Below, piece by piece: positions 1 through 33,566 of a stretch of DNA of 64,000 nucleotides (the first letter of the stretch is position 1; each line of letters starts with the position of its first letter). The DNA is taken from assembly GCA_029962745.1 (NCBI GenBank), contig CM057165.1:4115435-4179434 (forward strand), written 5' to 3'. The translations under genes and the position numbers were made by a program. The notes beneath the pieces are model-generated. The model saw only the letters and a list, made by a program, of their open reading frames with translations. It made no database searches and was not told the DNA's origin. The DNA is from Echinometra lucunter. Taxonomy: Eukaryota > Echinodermata > Echinoidea > Camarodonta > Echinometridae.

Positions 1-339
1 AACCAATATCTAAACTCTATCTTTTGCTCCTGTTATCTTCTTATTTTTTTTACAATTTACTGTGAACTGTTCAGGCAGGAAGCCTGGACCAACTTCTTAT
101 GTTATTTTCTTTGCCCCCCCCCCCCCCACTCCCATCTTGATCTGGAACACCCAAATCTATACAGGTTTGTACAGAATAGGTCTCGATGCAAAAAGGCCCT
201 ACAATTTCAATCCAGAGACCCTATAAAAGTAATAAGTGAGGAGCCCTGTATAAAGGCAGTCGTCATAAAGTTATCAGAAAATTGTTATATTTTATCAAAA
301 TTTAATCATCCTGTTCTGTCTACTGACCTTGGAGGTGAC

Positions 340-22681
<22,342 letters not shown>

Positions 22682-22905
22682 ATTGGATAAATAACTAAAG
22701 ACAAGACTTCATTGACAGTAAATAAAACAATCATTTATCATTTGACCTTGCAGTTAAATAATTAGCGTATATTTTAATATATTAGTTTTAAAAATAAATA
22801 TGTAATAACAAATTATTTTCTCTAAATTTTTATTGAATTGTAATAGAATTTTGCAATATCATTGCTTTCTATATTGAACGAGCTTCATTTTCGAATCGTC
22901 TGAAA
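22682..22905. promoter_or_regulatory. Probable bidirectional promoter, ATP13A1/ANAPC2
   Basis: 224 bp separate the two divergent start codons. The interval is AT-rich with no CpG island and no convincing TATA assignment. If non-coding 5' exons exist the true promoter could lie elsewhere. Confidence 0.55.
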
Positions 22906-22984
22906 ATGGACGAGTGCACTTCCAATCAATTTTGCGGTGGGATGTGGGCCACAAAATGTCTCACAGATAGCATTTTCCCAAACG
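22906..22984 (+). CDS. ANAPC2: ANAPC2 probable exon 1
   Basis: Opens MDECTSNQFCGGMWATKCLT and ends DSIFPNG with donor AACG/GTGAGA, phase 1. Weak resemblance to the vertebrate N-terminus (W, T, L, P positions). Its phase does not fit the next known exon directly, so a linking exon of length 3n+2 is needed. Confidence 0.55.
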
Positions 22985-25900
22985 GTGAGATCAATGATGT
23001 TGTGTTTTATCGTAGATCACTCAATAAGGTTTAGTGATAGGGAGTTATTTTATTACGAGATGTTCTTCAGAGTTGTTGCATTGGTTCAAAGAAAGGCTTA
23101 AATTTCGTCTGTGACTTGGCGCCAGCAAATTGAGTAGAGCGAGACAGCTGTACCTCCCGCCCGCGCCGCAGGCGGGCCAGGAGGCCCCTGGGGCCTGGCG
23201 CTGCAATTCTGCCCTGTTCACGCGCGCTGTATGACGCCTTGGGCCTATCACCGGGCCGCTTAAGCTTTTACATCCTATTCCTACTAAAGAAAATGTTTTC
23301 AAAGAAACAAAACAACCTAAAGTCGCTGACATTTTATAGAGGAATACTGATTAATAACTTAAATTTCATACAGTTTTCATTTAGGAGTTTGGTTTGCAAG
23401 AATCTTCACTCTAATTTGAAGGAGACAGACTTGAAAAAGAAGGAGAAGAAGAAGAAGAAGAAGAAGAAGAAGAAGAAGAAGAAGAAGAAAGAAGAAGAAG
23501 NNNNNNNNNNNNNNNNNNNNNNNNNNNNNNNNNNNNNNNNNNNNNNNNNNNNNNNNNNNNNNNNNNNNNNNNNNNNNNNNNNNNNNNNNNNNNNNNNNNN
23601 NNNNNNNNNNNNNNNNNNNNNNNNNNNNNNNNNNNNNNNNNNNNNNNNNNNNNNNNNNNNNNNNNNNNNNNNNNNNNNNNNNNNNNNNNNNNNNNNNNNN
23701 NNNNNNNNNNNNNNNNNNNNNNNNNNNNNNNNNNNNNNNNNNNNNNNNNNNNNNNNNNNNNNNNNNNNNNNNNNNNNNNNNNNNNNNNNNNNNNNNNNNN
23801 NNNNNNNNNNNNNNNNNNNNNNNNNNNNNNNNNNNNNNNNNNNNNNNNNNNNNNNNNNNNNNNNNNNNNNNNNNNNNNNNNNNNNNNNNNNNNNNNNNNN
23901 NNNNNNNNNNNNNNNNNNNNNNNNNNNNNNNNNNNNNNNNNNNNNNNNNNNNNNNNNNNNNNNNNNNNNNNNNNNNNNNNNNNNNNNNNNNNNNNNNNNN
24001 GGAGGAGGAAGAAGAAGAAAGAAAGAAAGATGGGATAAAGGTCTTAATCTTCATTAAAGTAGTCTAACTTAGTGGACATTCACATGGATTAAATAACAAT
24101 GTCAGTGGGGCCAATTAAGGGGAAAGTCCATCCCAGAAGTTTCACTGTTTCAATAAAAGGAGATGAATTTGAACAGCATTTTAAAAAAATAGATTAGCAA
24201 AATCAGTCAAAGAATAAGAAAATTACACTCATTTACATTTTCTAATACATTACTCTCGGCTCTGCAAATTGGCAACACTGATGACATCATATGCGAGCAG
24301 CTCTCCATTCACTTTGTACATGAAATTTCACATTTTCTCAATTTTCTTGGAAGTTACACATTTTCTTACCCCATAGTCAAAGTATGTTATGTAAAAAGCA
24401 ATTCTTTTGAACATACATTGACTATGGGGGTTAGAAAATGCTGTTCAAATTTAACTTTTTTTATTGAAACAGTGAAACTTCTGGGGTGGACTTTGCCTTC
24501 CCAACTGCAATAACTTAACCCATATGTTCCCACATTTAAGCTCATAAAGTTAAACAGAAAACCTTCAACCAGCCAGCATAGTAGCTACTGCTTAATGGCT
24601 TGCACGTCTCTAGCAGCCCCGTAGGTGTTTCTGTGCAGTACAAGACAAGACCACAAGATCTTGGAACCTGACTTTAATGAATTTAGATATACACGTAATG
24701 TAAGATCTGAATTAGATTGTAGACCCCCTAGAAAAGGAGAAAAAAAAAAATGTCCATATTTGACAAGTAGATGTATTTGTGAGAGAAATGGAAACGATGA
24801 TTATCATTTTTATAATATTCATAAGTTTTGCCATTAATGAGAGAATAAATCTTATTTAGTCTATGCTTATTTAACCTTCATATACAGGAGCACAATGATG
24901 ACAGACTGACCAGCTTCAAACCTGCTGTAAAGTTTCTCCTGGACCAGGGTTTGGAGATCCTCCTGACAGAATGGTTCATGGAGACATTCCAACAAGACCT
25001 ACAGAGCAGGATTGCTCCCACCTTCTGCTCCACCTTCAAGATCGAGGACACATCATCGTCATCGATATGCCTCAATTGCCTCACTCGTGGTATAAACATT
25101 CTCCACTCCTCCATAGTTCCATATGCCAACAACCTCAGTCTGCTCACTAGCTGTCTTCCCCACGAAGGGCCGTTCGCTTGAGGAACGCTTTGATGTCCTG
25201 GTGAAAGCCCTTCTCTTCTATCGCACACCAATGCACTTTTCTGAAGTGGTGAAGACTGTGTACTCTTCTGTCTTCAAGGCGTTTAGTGATAGTGATGACA
25301 AGAAGGAACGGATAAGAACGAGCGATGACAGTGAGATGGACATGGATGAGAGTACAGACATCGAGAAGGAAGATGATGAAGAGGAGGAGGAGGGAGGAGA
25401 TTCAGAACACATATCGGGTCCTTCCAACTCAGATACCCTGGCAGCTTTTCACCAAATCAATGCACAGTTGTAAGGATTTTTTATGATTGTCTATTTATGC
25501 CACCACCAACCAAAGGTGGTGCTGGAGTTAATTTTTTTATCACTATATTTCAACTATTTTGTTTGCATGACTTTGAGAAGACAAAGTGATCAGACTTTTG
25601 TGTTGTTAGGTCACGGTGTAAGGTCAAAGAGATGAATTAACATGTAATTGAAGGTTTTTTAAGTCTAGTTATCGAAACAGTGCTAGAACAGTTTGAGGAA
25701 CTTTGAGCCATTAAGTGAACTGAATATAGGCACAGGTATATAGAAGATGCAGTCGCATCACTTACATGGATTATTGCAGTTCCCACTTTCAGATCAATCA
25801 TCAATGTACGTATACAGATGGAAAATACATGTACTACAGCTCCGGAAGACACTTTATTTCATGTACATGTAAGGACCTATGATTCACAATAAATTCAAAG

Positions 25901-28900
25901 TAGTATGTTTCTTCAGCTCATTATATAATACCAGTCAAGCTGCTACATGGCCTACTTGTAGTGAAATTAAATTAGTAATCCAACAAGTGTGTTTAACTGA
26001 AAAAAAAAAATATGTTAAAAAATAACAAACACAGTTGCTCAGTTAGGCAAGTATCAGCAGTTGTTTCCTAAAGCAGTGTAGTAGGTGCAAATTACTGTAA
26101 CTTAATATATTACCTACAAATGGCCAGTGGGAGTAATTATCTTGAAATATGCCTTATGTTCCAGGTATTCCCTAGGCTTGTTGGAGAAAGTTTGTGGAGA
26201 GCCTGTCACATCCTATTATACACCAGAAGATCAAACACCATGTGGACCAGCAGTGTGCCGGAGAGTTTGAAACATCATTCATTTCATCTCTAGAAAGCGT
26301 GAGTGACTAACTTTTTAAAAACTCCTTTTCCCACTCAAAGTTTACACATCATGGAAGGGGGGGGGAGGTGGGGAGGGGATGTATACTACACAAGACTACA
26401 GGTCTGTAGCTTCAACATCTGCTTGTTTTATTCATCACAGATACAGATTTCAGATTTAGGGTTGCAATTGGGTAGTAGGTTAGCTTTAGGATATAGGATA
26501 AGGGCTTTAGTATAGTGTTGGCTCTAGGTTTGAAGTTAAGTATTGGTCTAATTTGAAGAAATTTGCTCTAGAGAATCTGGTATACTACCCAGCTTATGTG
26601 ACCCCCAGTATTATCGAGTAGTGTGATACGCTCTTCATTATTATTAAATAACATATTAGATAACACAAAGGAAAAGATGGGATATTTGAATACTTAAACA
26701 TTTGTAACAATGTTATTTTCAAAAACTGTAAGTAGAATTGATTAAGCACAGAGCATTGTAACAAATACAAATTTTCTTTTATTATTTTGTCTCCTGTCAG
26801 TGGTTAGACAACAAAGTGATGGGATGGTTACACCTGGTCTTCTTCGGCAAAAATGCTGAGCGTCCTCAAAGTCCCGTACTGTCACACTCATTGCAACAGT
26901 GGAAGGAGAGGCTTCAGTACTACTTGTATCAGACATTAGCAGAATTAAGAATTCAGGTAAAATCATATTTTTAGATCTTGTTGATACATTCTGTAGCAAA
27001 ACATGAGTGGCATTTGTGTTTTTTCTCTTTGCCTGTTACTTTTTCATGAGCCCTTAAATGATAAAAAAAGATGGACTAGAATTTATCAACATCCTTTTGT
27101 CAAAGGCTACCACAAGCTTTTAATTATTGTAAAATAAATTTTTGAACAAAATTCTTTCTTTGGAAATATGATTTCCACTTTTTTATGCCTCCGCTCACCA
27201 AAGGTGGGTGCCGGAGGCATTATTTTTTACCTGGTATACAGATTTGTTTGGATGTGTCCGGGTAATTTTCTAAAATTTTATCCACTTTTCAATCATAATG
27301 ATTTTTTATGAACCTTGATCAAAATGAATAAAATGGCTTTTGAACATATTTGACAATGACTTATATGATATGGATCATTAGAGTATTTCTAGGAATGTAG
27401 AAGTAATTCACTCGAGAACCTTGTGTGAATAACATGATTGGGTATGTTGGTCTTTACAGGAGCTGTTCAACATCATTGTCGAGTTTCCTGACTCAATGAG
27501 TGCTCTGAACGACCTCAAGAGCTGTCTGGAGAAGACTGATCTGAGATCCAAGCAGGTCCAGTCACTGCGGAGTGCGTTTGAGAACAGGCTCTTACATCCA
27601 GGTGATTATTTTTTCTGTTTTTGTTTTTTTTTTAACATTGTCTCCTTTGAATTTCAATGAATTGTTGATGTTTGCTGTAATTTGCCATTAATATCTTTTG
27701 CATGCATACAGGTGTATACTTGCATTGTGAATCCTACTGCAATTCAGCTCTAGGGCCACAAACGTGTCCTTAAGTGCAATAAACTACCATTTCAATTCAA
27801 GTCAATTTAATTCAATTACCACTCCATATCATTGAGTGTGGGGAAATGCTATGGCATGTTTCTGCATCAGGCATTTTCATTTTCAGGCTATTTACAAAAC
27901 AAAAGGTTTTCTTGTTGTCGATGAATTTATTTTTTATTTGCAATATTTGAATGTTTATCATACGTGTAAACAAAACAAATTTCCCTTGATATGGACAATA
28001 AAGACATTGAAATGAATCGAAATGAATTAAACTTATCCCAGTCTACATGTATTCTATGCCAAGCAAGCAAAGCAGCTCATTTCCTCTGAATACAAAAGTT
28101 GGGACTGAGAGCTATTTTGAAAATAGACAGCACATCCCAGTGATTCTAAGAGGTTGAAAGATGTGTTAGGTTGTATGCAAGAAAACTGTTATGGCCTCCA
28201 TGTACGCATCGTGTTCTCTGTGATTGTGTCATTGATTTTGTCTTCAAAGTGTGTGATTAGCTGTCTTTGTGTCCAGTTTTACTTTGAATTATCAGCACAT
28301 TTGGAAATAGCTTGTAATAGATGCACAGTCAGCCAAATTATTCACGGTGACACAAGAATTTGTTCAAACCACTTCTGGGGACCGTTTCATGAAAGTTGTT
28401 AGCACCGACAAGTTGTCAGTCACTGACAATTTCAGCAAAATCCGTGGTTTTGATTGGCTGAGAAGCACTGAGCACTGACTGTTACTATGGTAACTGTCAG
28501 TGACTGACAACTTGTCAGTGCTGACAATTTTCATGAAACGGTCCACTGTTGGTGTCTCTTGTGAGTGTCATACTGGAGTATCTTGAGCTTCGGAAAGATA
28601 TGAAAAGAATGTTATTTTGGCCTCATTATTTTGTAACAATTCTCCATTTCTTTTCTCTATGTCCTTTTTTTCAAGGTGTAAACACAACTGATATCTTAAC
28701 CCAGTATATCTCGTCCATTAGAGCACTACGTGTACTGGATCCATCTGGAATCGTCTTGGAGCTAGTGTGTGAACCTATCCGCAAATATCTTAGGTATGCT
28801 GTGATATCAGATGAACCAGTAAGAATCAGTCTCTAGCGCTGTTAGGAACATGGGCATATAAACTTGTCACTATACGCAAGTAAATATCCAACTAATTCAG

Positions 28901-31900
28901 AGTTAGGATCACTGTCTCTTAGCATAATTTTCTCCATACATACCTGTATTGGTTTTACCAGTTTCACCTTTAGTTTATTTCTTTAAATACAGTAGAAATA
29001 AAACATGTTATCAGCTAGGAACAGTTGTTTCCCAGCATGTCTGTACATGGTACATTAAACAAACAGTTGAATAAACATATACAATGAAATCAAATTATAG
29101 TACATTGAATTGAAATAAATTTTAAAAAGGTAATAAAAAAAAGCAAAACAAAAAAATTGATATACATATTTACAGAGTGCTTGGAAATAGATGGCATATT
29201 TAAACTGTAACAAAGAATTCACAAATATATACATGTATACCTGGAATAGTAAGGAATATAAGTGGTAAATCATCCTGGATGGTTCTGCTTTCGGTTATTT
29301 CAAATATTCCAAAATAGCTAGATATTCTTCTTTTGTCTCTCCATATCTTTTTATTGATATTTCCTGAACAGGACCAGAGAGGATACTGTCCGATGCATTG
29401 TATCCAGCCTGACTGATGATAGTTCGAATGAGTTAGCCGAGGAGCTGGTCAAGGCTCAACCTGTCAACGTGGAAGAGGGAGCAGCCACAGGAACAGAGGA
29501 AGCAAACCCGTTTGACTGGCAACCTGACCCCATCGATGCTGACCCAAGTATGGGACATTTACAAATTTACAAACCTTGAACATGGAATTCTTTTGGTGTA
29601 AAGGCTATTATATTGAACTAAAGTTTGTGAAGTGATTTTAACTGTAAACCTATCATACTAATGTGCATCTGTTTATAGAATGGTGTCCAAACTGAATATC
29701 ACTGGGAAATGAGTGATATTTATGTTATCTATTTTTAAGAGGAAGACTATTTTTCATAATTAAAAAGATACATTGAAATTCATTATTATGACTTTATCTT
29801 TGACTTTTTATTGTAACCTAACTGATTCTTAAACTCTCCATCTAAAGGCCAAACTTCCAAGAGCAGGAGAACATCAGACATCATCAGCACCTTGGTCAAC
29901 ATTTATGGAAGCCGAGAGCTCTTCGTCAACGAGTACCGTAACCTGCTTGCGGATCGCATCCTCTCCAGCTTCAGCTACGACACAGCGAGGGAGTTACGCA
30001 ATCTAGAGCTGCTCAAGTTACGGTTTGGCGAATCACAGCTCCACCAGTGTGAGGTGATGCTGAAGGATGTGGCAGACTCCAAGAGGTTAGTTGATCCTAA
30101 ATGGAGAAATTTTCACCATTAAAAGATTGGAATCATATGGATGCTTTGTTGAACATTAATTACCTTTCATACTCTGTTACTATTTCTATTACTTTACAAT
30201 CTTTGAAATACAAGTTGCAGTTGCACTGTTTTACATGTGACTTACTTGACTTAAGGGCACAGGACGGTGTTTCCCTTTGCGCTCCTCTGGGTGGTCCTCC
30301 TCCGTTCACATCTGTTGCGGGCTTGAGGTTCAGCAGTCTTGAGATTTAACATGTATGTGTTAAATATTTGAAAGCTGAATTTTTATCTCTCTAATTCAGT
30401 ATTTGGTCTACAACTACATTGCAGGTGTAATGCCCATGTACTGAGTGAGAAGGAGAAGAGGAGGAAAGAGGAAGAGAAGAAGAAAGAGGAGGAGGAGGAA
30501 AAGAAGATGGAGGAGGAAGGAGGAGCAGCCAAGGGAGGAGGAGGGGACGAGGAAAATGGAGACAAGGAAGAGAAGGTTGGAGAGCAAGCGGAGGATGTTA
30601 TCGATGGAGGGGAGGATAAGGAAAACGAAGAAGTGGCTGCTCCCATTCTGCCATGTTCAGAGGAGGTGAGAATATACACGCTCAATAATTTAAAAAAAAA
30701 AAAAGAGAGAGGATGATTGTGGAAGAGATGTTTATCATAAACTTTAATATACCTTGTGCTGAGAGCCACAAAGGCTTCAACTTGTGTTACCTTGCATGGA
30801 GTGCACACACCTCTGGTTCTTGGAAGATAATTTACTCCTCTTTCCTACACACTTGGGAATAATTATTAGAACAAATAATTAATGCTCATTTTATAAATAA
30901 ATTTTAAAATGTTGTTGTTGTTGGTTTTATGGTGATTTTCCATCAGTGATTGGATGATTTTTGCCATTCAAAAGAAATATGCCATTCATCATTATTGAAT
31001 TTAAAGGACAAAAAATAAATGGTTATCTAGATCAGTCAGATTTGTTAAAGATGAAAATGAAATGGAGATGTGTCACAATTATTTACTCCCTGTAATTATG
31101 TACTTGCTGTAATATAAATCAACACAAAGCGAATGACACATAAGACCTTTAGGACTCTTAACACATTAAAAAGAGAATGTTAAAGCTATAAATCATGGAG
31201 TGATGTTATTATGGAGCCTGTTCTCCTTTAGATGTAGAAATTTGTGGGTTATTCTCCCTTTTTCTTTGCAGATGGACTTTAACACCATGATACTGTCAGC
31301 CCAGTTCTGGCCTAATCTCAAGGAAGAGAAGTTAGAAGTGCCACAAGAAATCAAACAGTGCATGGAAACCTACACCAAATCCTACGAGGTAAAAAGATGA
31401 ATTTATTATTTCTATTTTGTGATGGTGATGATTTATGTTAAGTGACTGCTGTGAACACAAATACAGGCTTGAAAGTTGGCAACCTTGGACTGATGTCTTT
31501 TACTCATAGCATTATTGAGTTTTCTTAAAGGCTAAATTAATCAGTCTTCCCTCAAATTGGCAACAATTATTTTTTTTCCACTCTTACATGTACATACTTC
31601 AAAAAAAAATCCATAGAACATGAACCAATGTTGATAGAAATTGCAAGGTTGAACAGAAAATTTACAGTTTGCATGTGAAAATAGTGATAAATTTTACACT
31701 GCATTGCCAATTCAAAGAGTTTAATGATTTGCTGCAATAAAAAAAAACCGATGTCATGCCACACAGACTTTAAGAGAAACACCGAAGGATATTATTTTGT
31801 GTTACAACAGGTGCTGAAAGGAATGAGAACCCTAAACTGGAAGACCAATCTGGGTCAGGTGACCATTGACATCGAGCTACGCGATAGGACATTAACCCTG

Positions 31901-33130
31901 ACTGTCTCACCTATACATGCTACTATCATTATGCACTTCCAAGACAGAGGTATGTTCAGTTGACTGTATGCATGGAATGCTGAAACTACTAGATATTTTT
32001 GTTTATTCTGGCAATTAAGGTTTGATTTACACACACAGCTTGAAGGGAATCAGTTTGTTTTTAGGGAGAAAAAAAAAACAGGTACTGACCACACAGAACC
32101 ACATACATTCAGAGCAAAGAAAAGCATTTTGATTGGTTGCCTTTCACTGAAAAATCTTGTGTTTGCATTTTGTAGAGAGATGGACCATCCAGGAACTGAG
32201 TGAGAAGATGCAGGTGCCTGGGGGCGCTGTTCGTCGTAAGATAGCATACTGGCAGAGCCAGGGCCTGCTGAAGGAGGAGTCACAGGACACCTTCGTCCTG
32301 GTGGAGGAGAAACAAGGCTCCACCCACAATCAGGAGATGGTGATGATTGATAGTGATGAGGAGGCGGAGTCTGCGACAGCATCAGTGGAGGACCAGAAAG
32401 AAGAAAATCTGCAGGTAAGATCTACAAACTGAATAGTATCTGTAACATCCCTGTGACTGGGACTATGTAAAGGCCTCACTGGACATTAGGTGATGAGCCC
32501 CTCCTAATTATAGTTATGTTAGAATAAAATGAATGACCTAAGAGGTGATGCTGTGGGGATAAAAAGAAAGAAGGCATGTAATAGACCCCCTGCTTTGCTA
32601 CTGCAAATTGTTGAAGACTTTTTTTTTCCTGAGAGATACTGCCTCATATCGTAATGAACCTGAATATTTGAGTAATTGATGTAAAGTTAGCATTGTGATA
32701 TCACTGGGATCACTTTGGATTTATAATGTACCACTGCTTAAATTTGTTTAAATTGATGTTTATGATTAGCATAACTGAAATAGATTCAAGAATTCCTGTT
32801 GTTATTGTTTGTTGCAATATGACTTTTCTTGATACAATTTACCCCAGCCACTGCAGTTTGATTCTGATTGTATTCAAGCTCAGATGCTAATTATTGATAT
32901 TGTCCTTTCTCTCGATTCAGATGTACTGGTCATTCATCACTGGTATGCTGATGAATCTTGAGAGTCTTCCGCTAGAACGCATCCATTCCATGCTGAAGAT
33001 GTTTGCCATCCAGGGTCCTTCCATGGCAGAGTTCACAGAGAATGACCTACGGCATCTCCTAGAGACCAAGGTCAGAGAACAGCAGCTTTTGTACTCAGCC
33101 GGCACCTATCGCCTCCCTCAGACAAGGTAG
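22906..33130 (+). CDS. ANAPC2: ANAPC2, anaphase-promoting complex subunit 2 (cullin-like)
   Basis: Cullin-homology subunit of the APC/C ubiquitin ligase, which pairs with the RING subunit ANAPC11 to ubiquitinate cyclins and securin. Thirteen exons are placed. N-terminal helical repeats are in exons at 24888, 26165, 26801, 27460 and 28676; the cullin fold runs through 29372-31949; the winged-helix APC2 C-terminus is in 32176 and 32921, ending LLYSAGTYRLPQTR. Landmarks: LRVLDPSGIVLELVCEPIRK, LLADRILSSFSYD, LELLKLRFGE, MVMIDSDEEAES. Compared with human it has a long Lys/Glu/Gly-rich insertion in exon 30425-30665. Two exons need removal of one extra base, and a short exon linking the first two listed is unplaced. 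It converges with the pappalysin gene. Confidence 0.96.
23442..24030. repeat. GAA microsatellite interrupted by a 500-base assembly gap
   Basis: (GAA)n runs border exactly 500 N (23501-24000) on both sides, typical of a placeholder gap where a microsatellite failed to assemble. True length and any exon within are unknown. Confidence 0.95.
24119..24502. mobile_element. Hairpin MITE with AAAGTCCA.CCCAGAAG ends
   Basis: Ends 'aaagtccatcccagaagttt' and its near complement 'aaacttctggggtggacttt' continue inward through 'cactgtttcaataaaa'; about 384 bp, no coding capacity. Confidence 0.88.
24888..25469 (+). CDS. ANAPC2: ANAPC2 exon (N-terminal domain) with one extra base
   Basis: EHNDDRLTSFKPAVKFLLDQ, then ILLTEWFMETFQQDLQSRIA, runs in one frame to a stop at 25179-25181. 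ERFDVLVKALLFYRTPMHFS continues in the next frame to FHQINAQL. Deleting one base in GGGCCG near 25167 joins them as LPHEGRSLEERF. Includes a disordered Asp/Glu-rich tail. Ends phase 2. Confidence 0.93.
25497..25540. repeat. Palindromic repeat terminus, diverged copy
   Basis: 'Tatgccaccaccaaccaaagg' with 'ggtggtgctgga' resembles the family at 27182 and 16785. Confidence 0.5.
26165..26298 (+). CDS. ANAPC2: ANAPC2 exon with one extra base
   Basis: YSLGLLEKVCGEPVTS in one frame and IHQKIKHHVDQQCAGEFETS in the next. Removing one T near 26214 gives a continuous exon matching human LLERVSAEAVTTTLHQV. Phase 2 in, phase 0 out. Confidence 0.92.
26801..26956 (+). CDS. ANAPC2: ANAPC2 exon
   Basis: Encodes WLDNKVMGWLHLVFFGKNAE through WKERLQYYLYQTLAELRIQ, matching human WIERVVGWLGKVF...YASLRIEELF. 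Phase 0 at both ends. Confidence 0.95.
27182..27240. repeat. 'TTTTATGCCTCCGC...GGAGGCATTATTTTT' palindromic element end
   Basis: Perfect-looking stem 'atgcctccg'/'cggaggcat' around 'ctcaccaaaggtgggtgc' in an ANAPC2 intron. Same family as 16785-16828. Confidence 0.75.
27460..27601 (+). CDS. ANAPC2: ANAPC2 exon
   Basis: Encodes ELFNIIVEFPDSMSALNDLK then SCLEKTDLRSKQVQSLRSAF and ENRLLHPG. Phase 0 in, phase 1 out. Confidence 0.96.
28379..28544. mobile_element. Hairpin MITE ending in GGACCGTTTCATGAAA
   Basis: Long complementary arms: 'ggaccgtttcatgaaa', then 'gacaagttgtcagtcactga' which itself recurs. Intron of ANAPC2; same terminal motif as 14766-14919 and 49573-49706. Confidence 0.88.
28676..28793 (+). 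CDS. ANAPC2: ANAPC2 exon
   Basis: Encodes VNTTDILTQYISSIRALRVL then DPSGIVLELVCEPIRKYLR. Phase 1 in, phase 2 out. Confidence 0.97.
29372..29547 (+). CDS. ANAPC2: ANAPC2 exon
   Basis: Encodes TREDTVRCIVSSLTDDSSNE then an acidic linker ending NPFDWQPDPIDADP, matching human DWVPDPVDADPG. Phase 2 in, phase 1 out. Confidence 0.96.
29848..30085 (+). CDS. ANAPC2: ANAPC2 exon (cullin domain)
   Basis: Encodes TSDIISTLVNIYGSRELFVN, EYRNLLADRILSSFSYDTAR and ELLKLRFGESQLHQCEVMLK, the heart of the cullin-homology domain. Phase 1 in, phase 2 out. Confidence 0.97.
30425..30665 (+). CDS. ANAPC2: ANAPC2 exon with Lys/Glu-rich insertion
   Basis: Encodes CNAHVLSEKEKRRKEEEKKK, a highly charged run and a Gly/Glu/Asp stretch, ending APILPCSEE. 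Splice phases 2 in and 0 out fit both neighbours, so it is coding although human has only a short linker here. Confidence 0.9.
31272..31388 (+). CDS. ANAPC2: ANAPC2 exon
   Basis: Encodes MDFNTMILSAQFWPNLKEEK then LEVPQEIKQCMETYTKSYE, matching human VILSSEFWPPFKDEKLEVPE. Phase 0 at both ends. Confidence 0.96.
31500..31725. repeat. Dispersed repeat, inverted relative to 34600-34815
   Basis: 'Ctcaaattggcaacaa' with 'tttccactcttacat' here is the complement of 'atgtaagagtggaaa' with 'ttgttgccaatttgag' at 34735-34785. Confidence 0.65.
31811..31949 (+). CDS. ANAPC2: ANAPC2 exon
   Basis: Encodes VLKGMRTLNWKTNLGQVTID then IELRDRTLTLTVSPIHATII and MHFQDR. Phase 0 in, phase 1 out. Confidence 0.97.
32176..32414 (+). 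CDS. ANAPC2: ANAPC2 exon (winged-helix start)
   Basis: Encodes ERWTIQELSEKMQVPGGAVR, RKIAYWQSQGLLKEES and MVMIDSDEEAES. Phase 1 in, phase 0 out. Confidence 0.97.
32921..33130 (+). CDS. ANAPC2: ANAPC2 terminal exon
   Basis: Encodes MYWSFITGMLMNLESLPLER through the C-terminus LLYSAGTYRLPQTR and TAG at 33128. This is the APC2 domain that contacts ANAPC11 and the E2. Confidence 0.97.
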   Translation: MYWSFITGMLMNLESLPLERIHSMLKMFAIQGPSMAEFTENDLRHLLETKVREQQLLYSAGTYRLPQTR

Positions 33131-33136
33131 AACTAG

Positions 33137-33566
33137 GGGAAGAGGAAAGGTTTGAAGGTCCTCGGCAAACAAAAACAGTAGCATCAGGGAACAACAGTTT
33201 CTGTACTTGGCTGGGATCTGTAGCCTTCCTCAACCTATGTAAAACAGGTTTAAGAGACTTTGCTCAAGTTGTTAGCCATCTGGGGTCCATCCATGACAGA
33301 GTTCACAGAGAATGACCTATGAAATAACGAGACAAAAATGTCAAAGATCAGCAGCTCCTGTATTCAGCAGGCACCTATCGTCTCCCTCAATCGAGGTGAA
33401 AGTAGGAGAAGGGAAAGTTTTGTTGGGTCTGTTCACCCTTTAGTGTTCTTCATGAACAAGTGGAGCATCTCCCGGAGGTGACATTGGAGAACAGCATCTC
33501 CTTGATACCTCAACTGGCACCTGATGCCTCCCCTCAGCCAAGGTAGAGATGGGGAAAAGGAAAGAC
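33137..33566 (+). pseudogene. Three decayed copies of the ANAPC2 terminal exon in the 3' flank
   Basis: About 33137-33235, 33267-33418 and 33461-33566 each resemble the end of the coding exon plus the following 'aggtagaa.tagggg' tail. Copy 2 is clearest: 'agagttcacagagaatgacc' is identical to the exon, followed by in-frame stops. Probably transcribed as 3' UTR. Confidence 0.85.

Noticed and set aside
23239..24057. Long ORFs through the gap region
   Set aside because: They consist of GAA-repeat translation and unknown bases.
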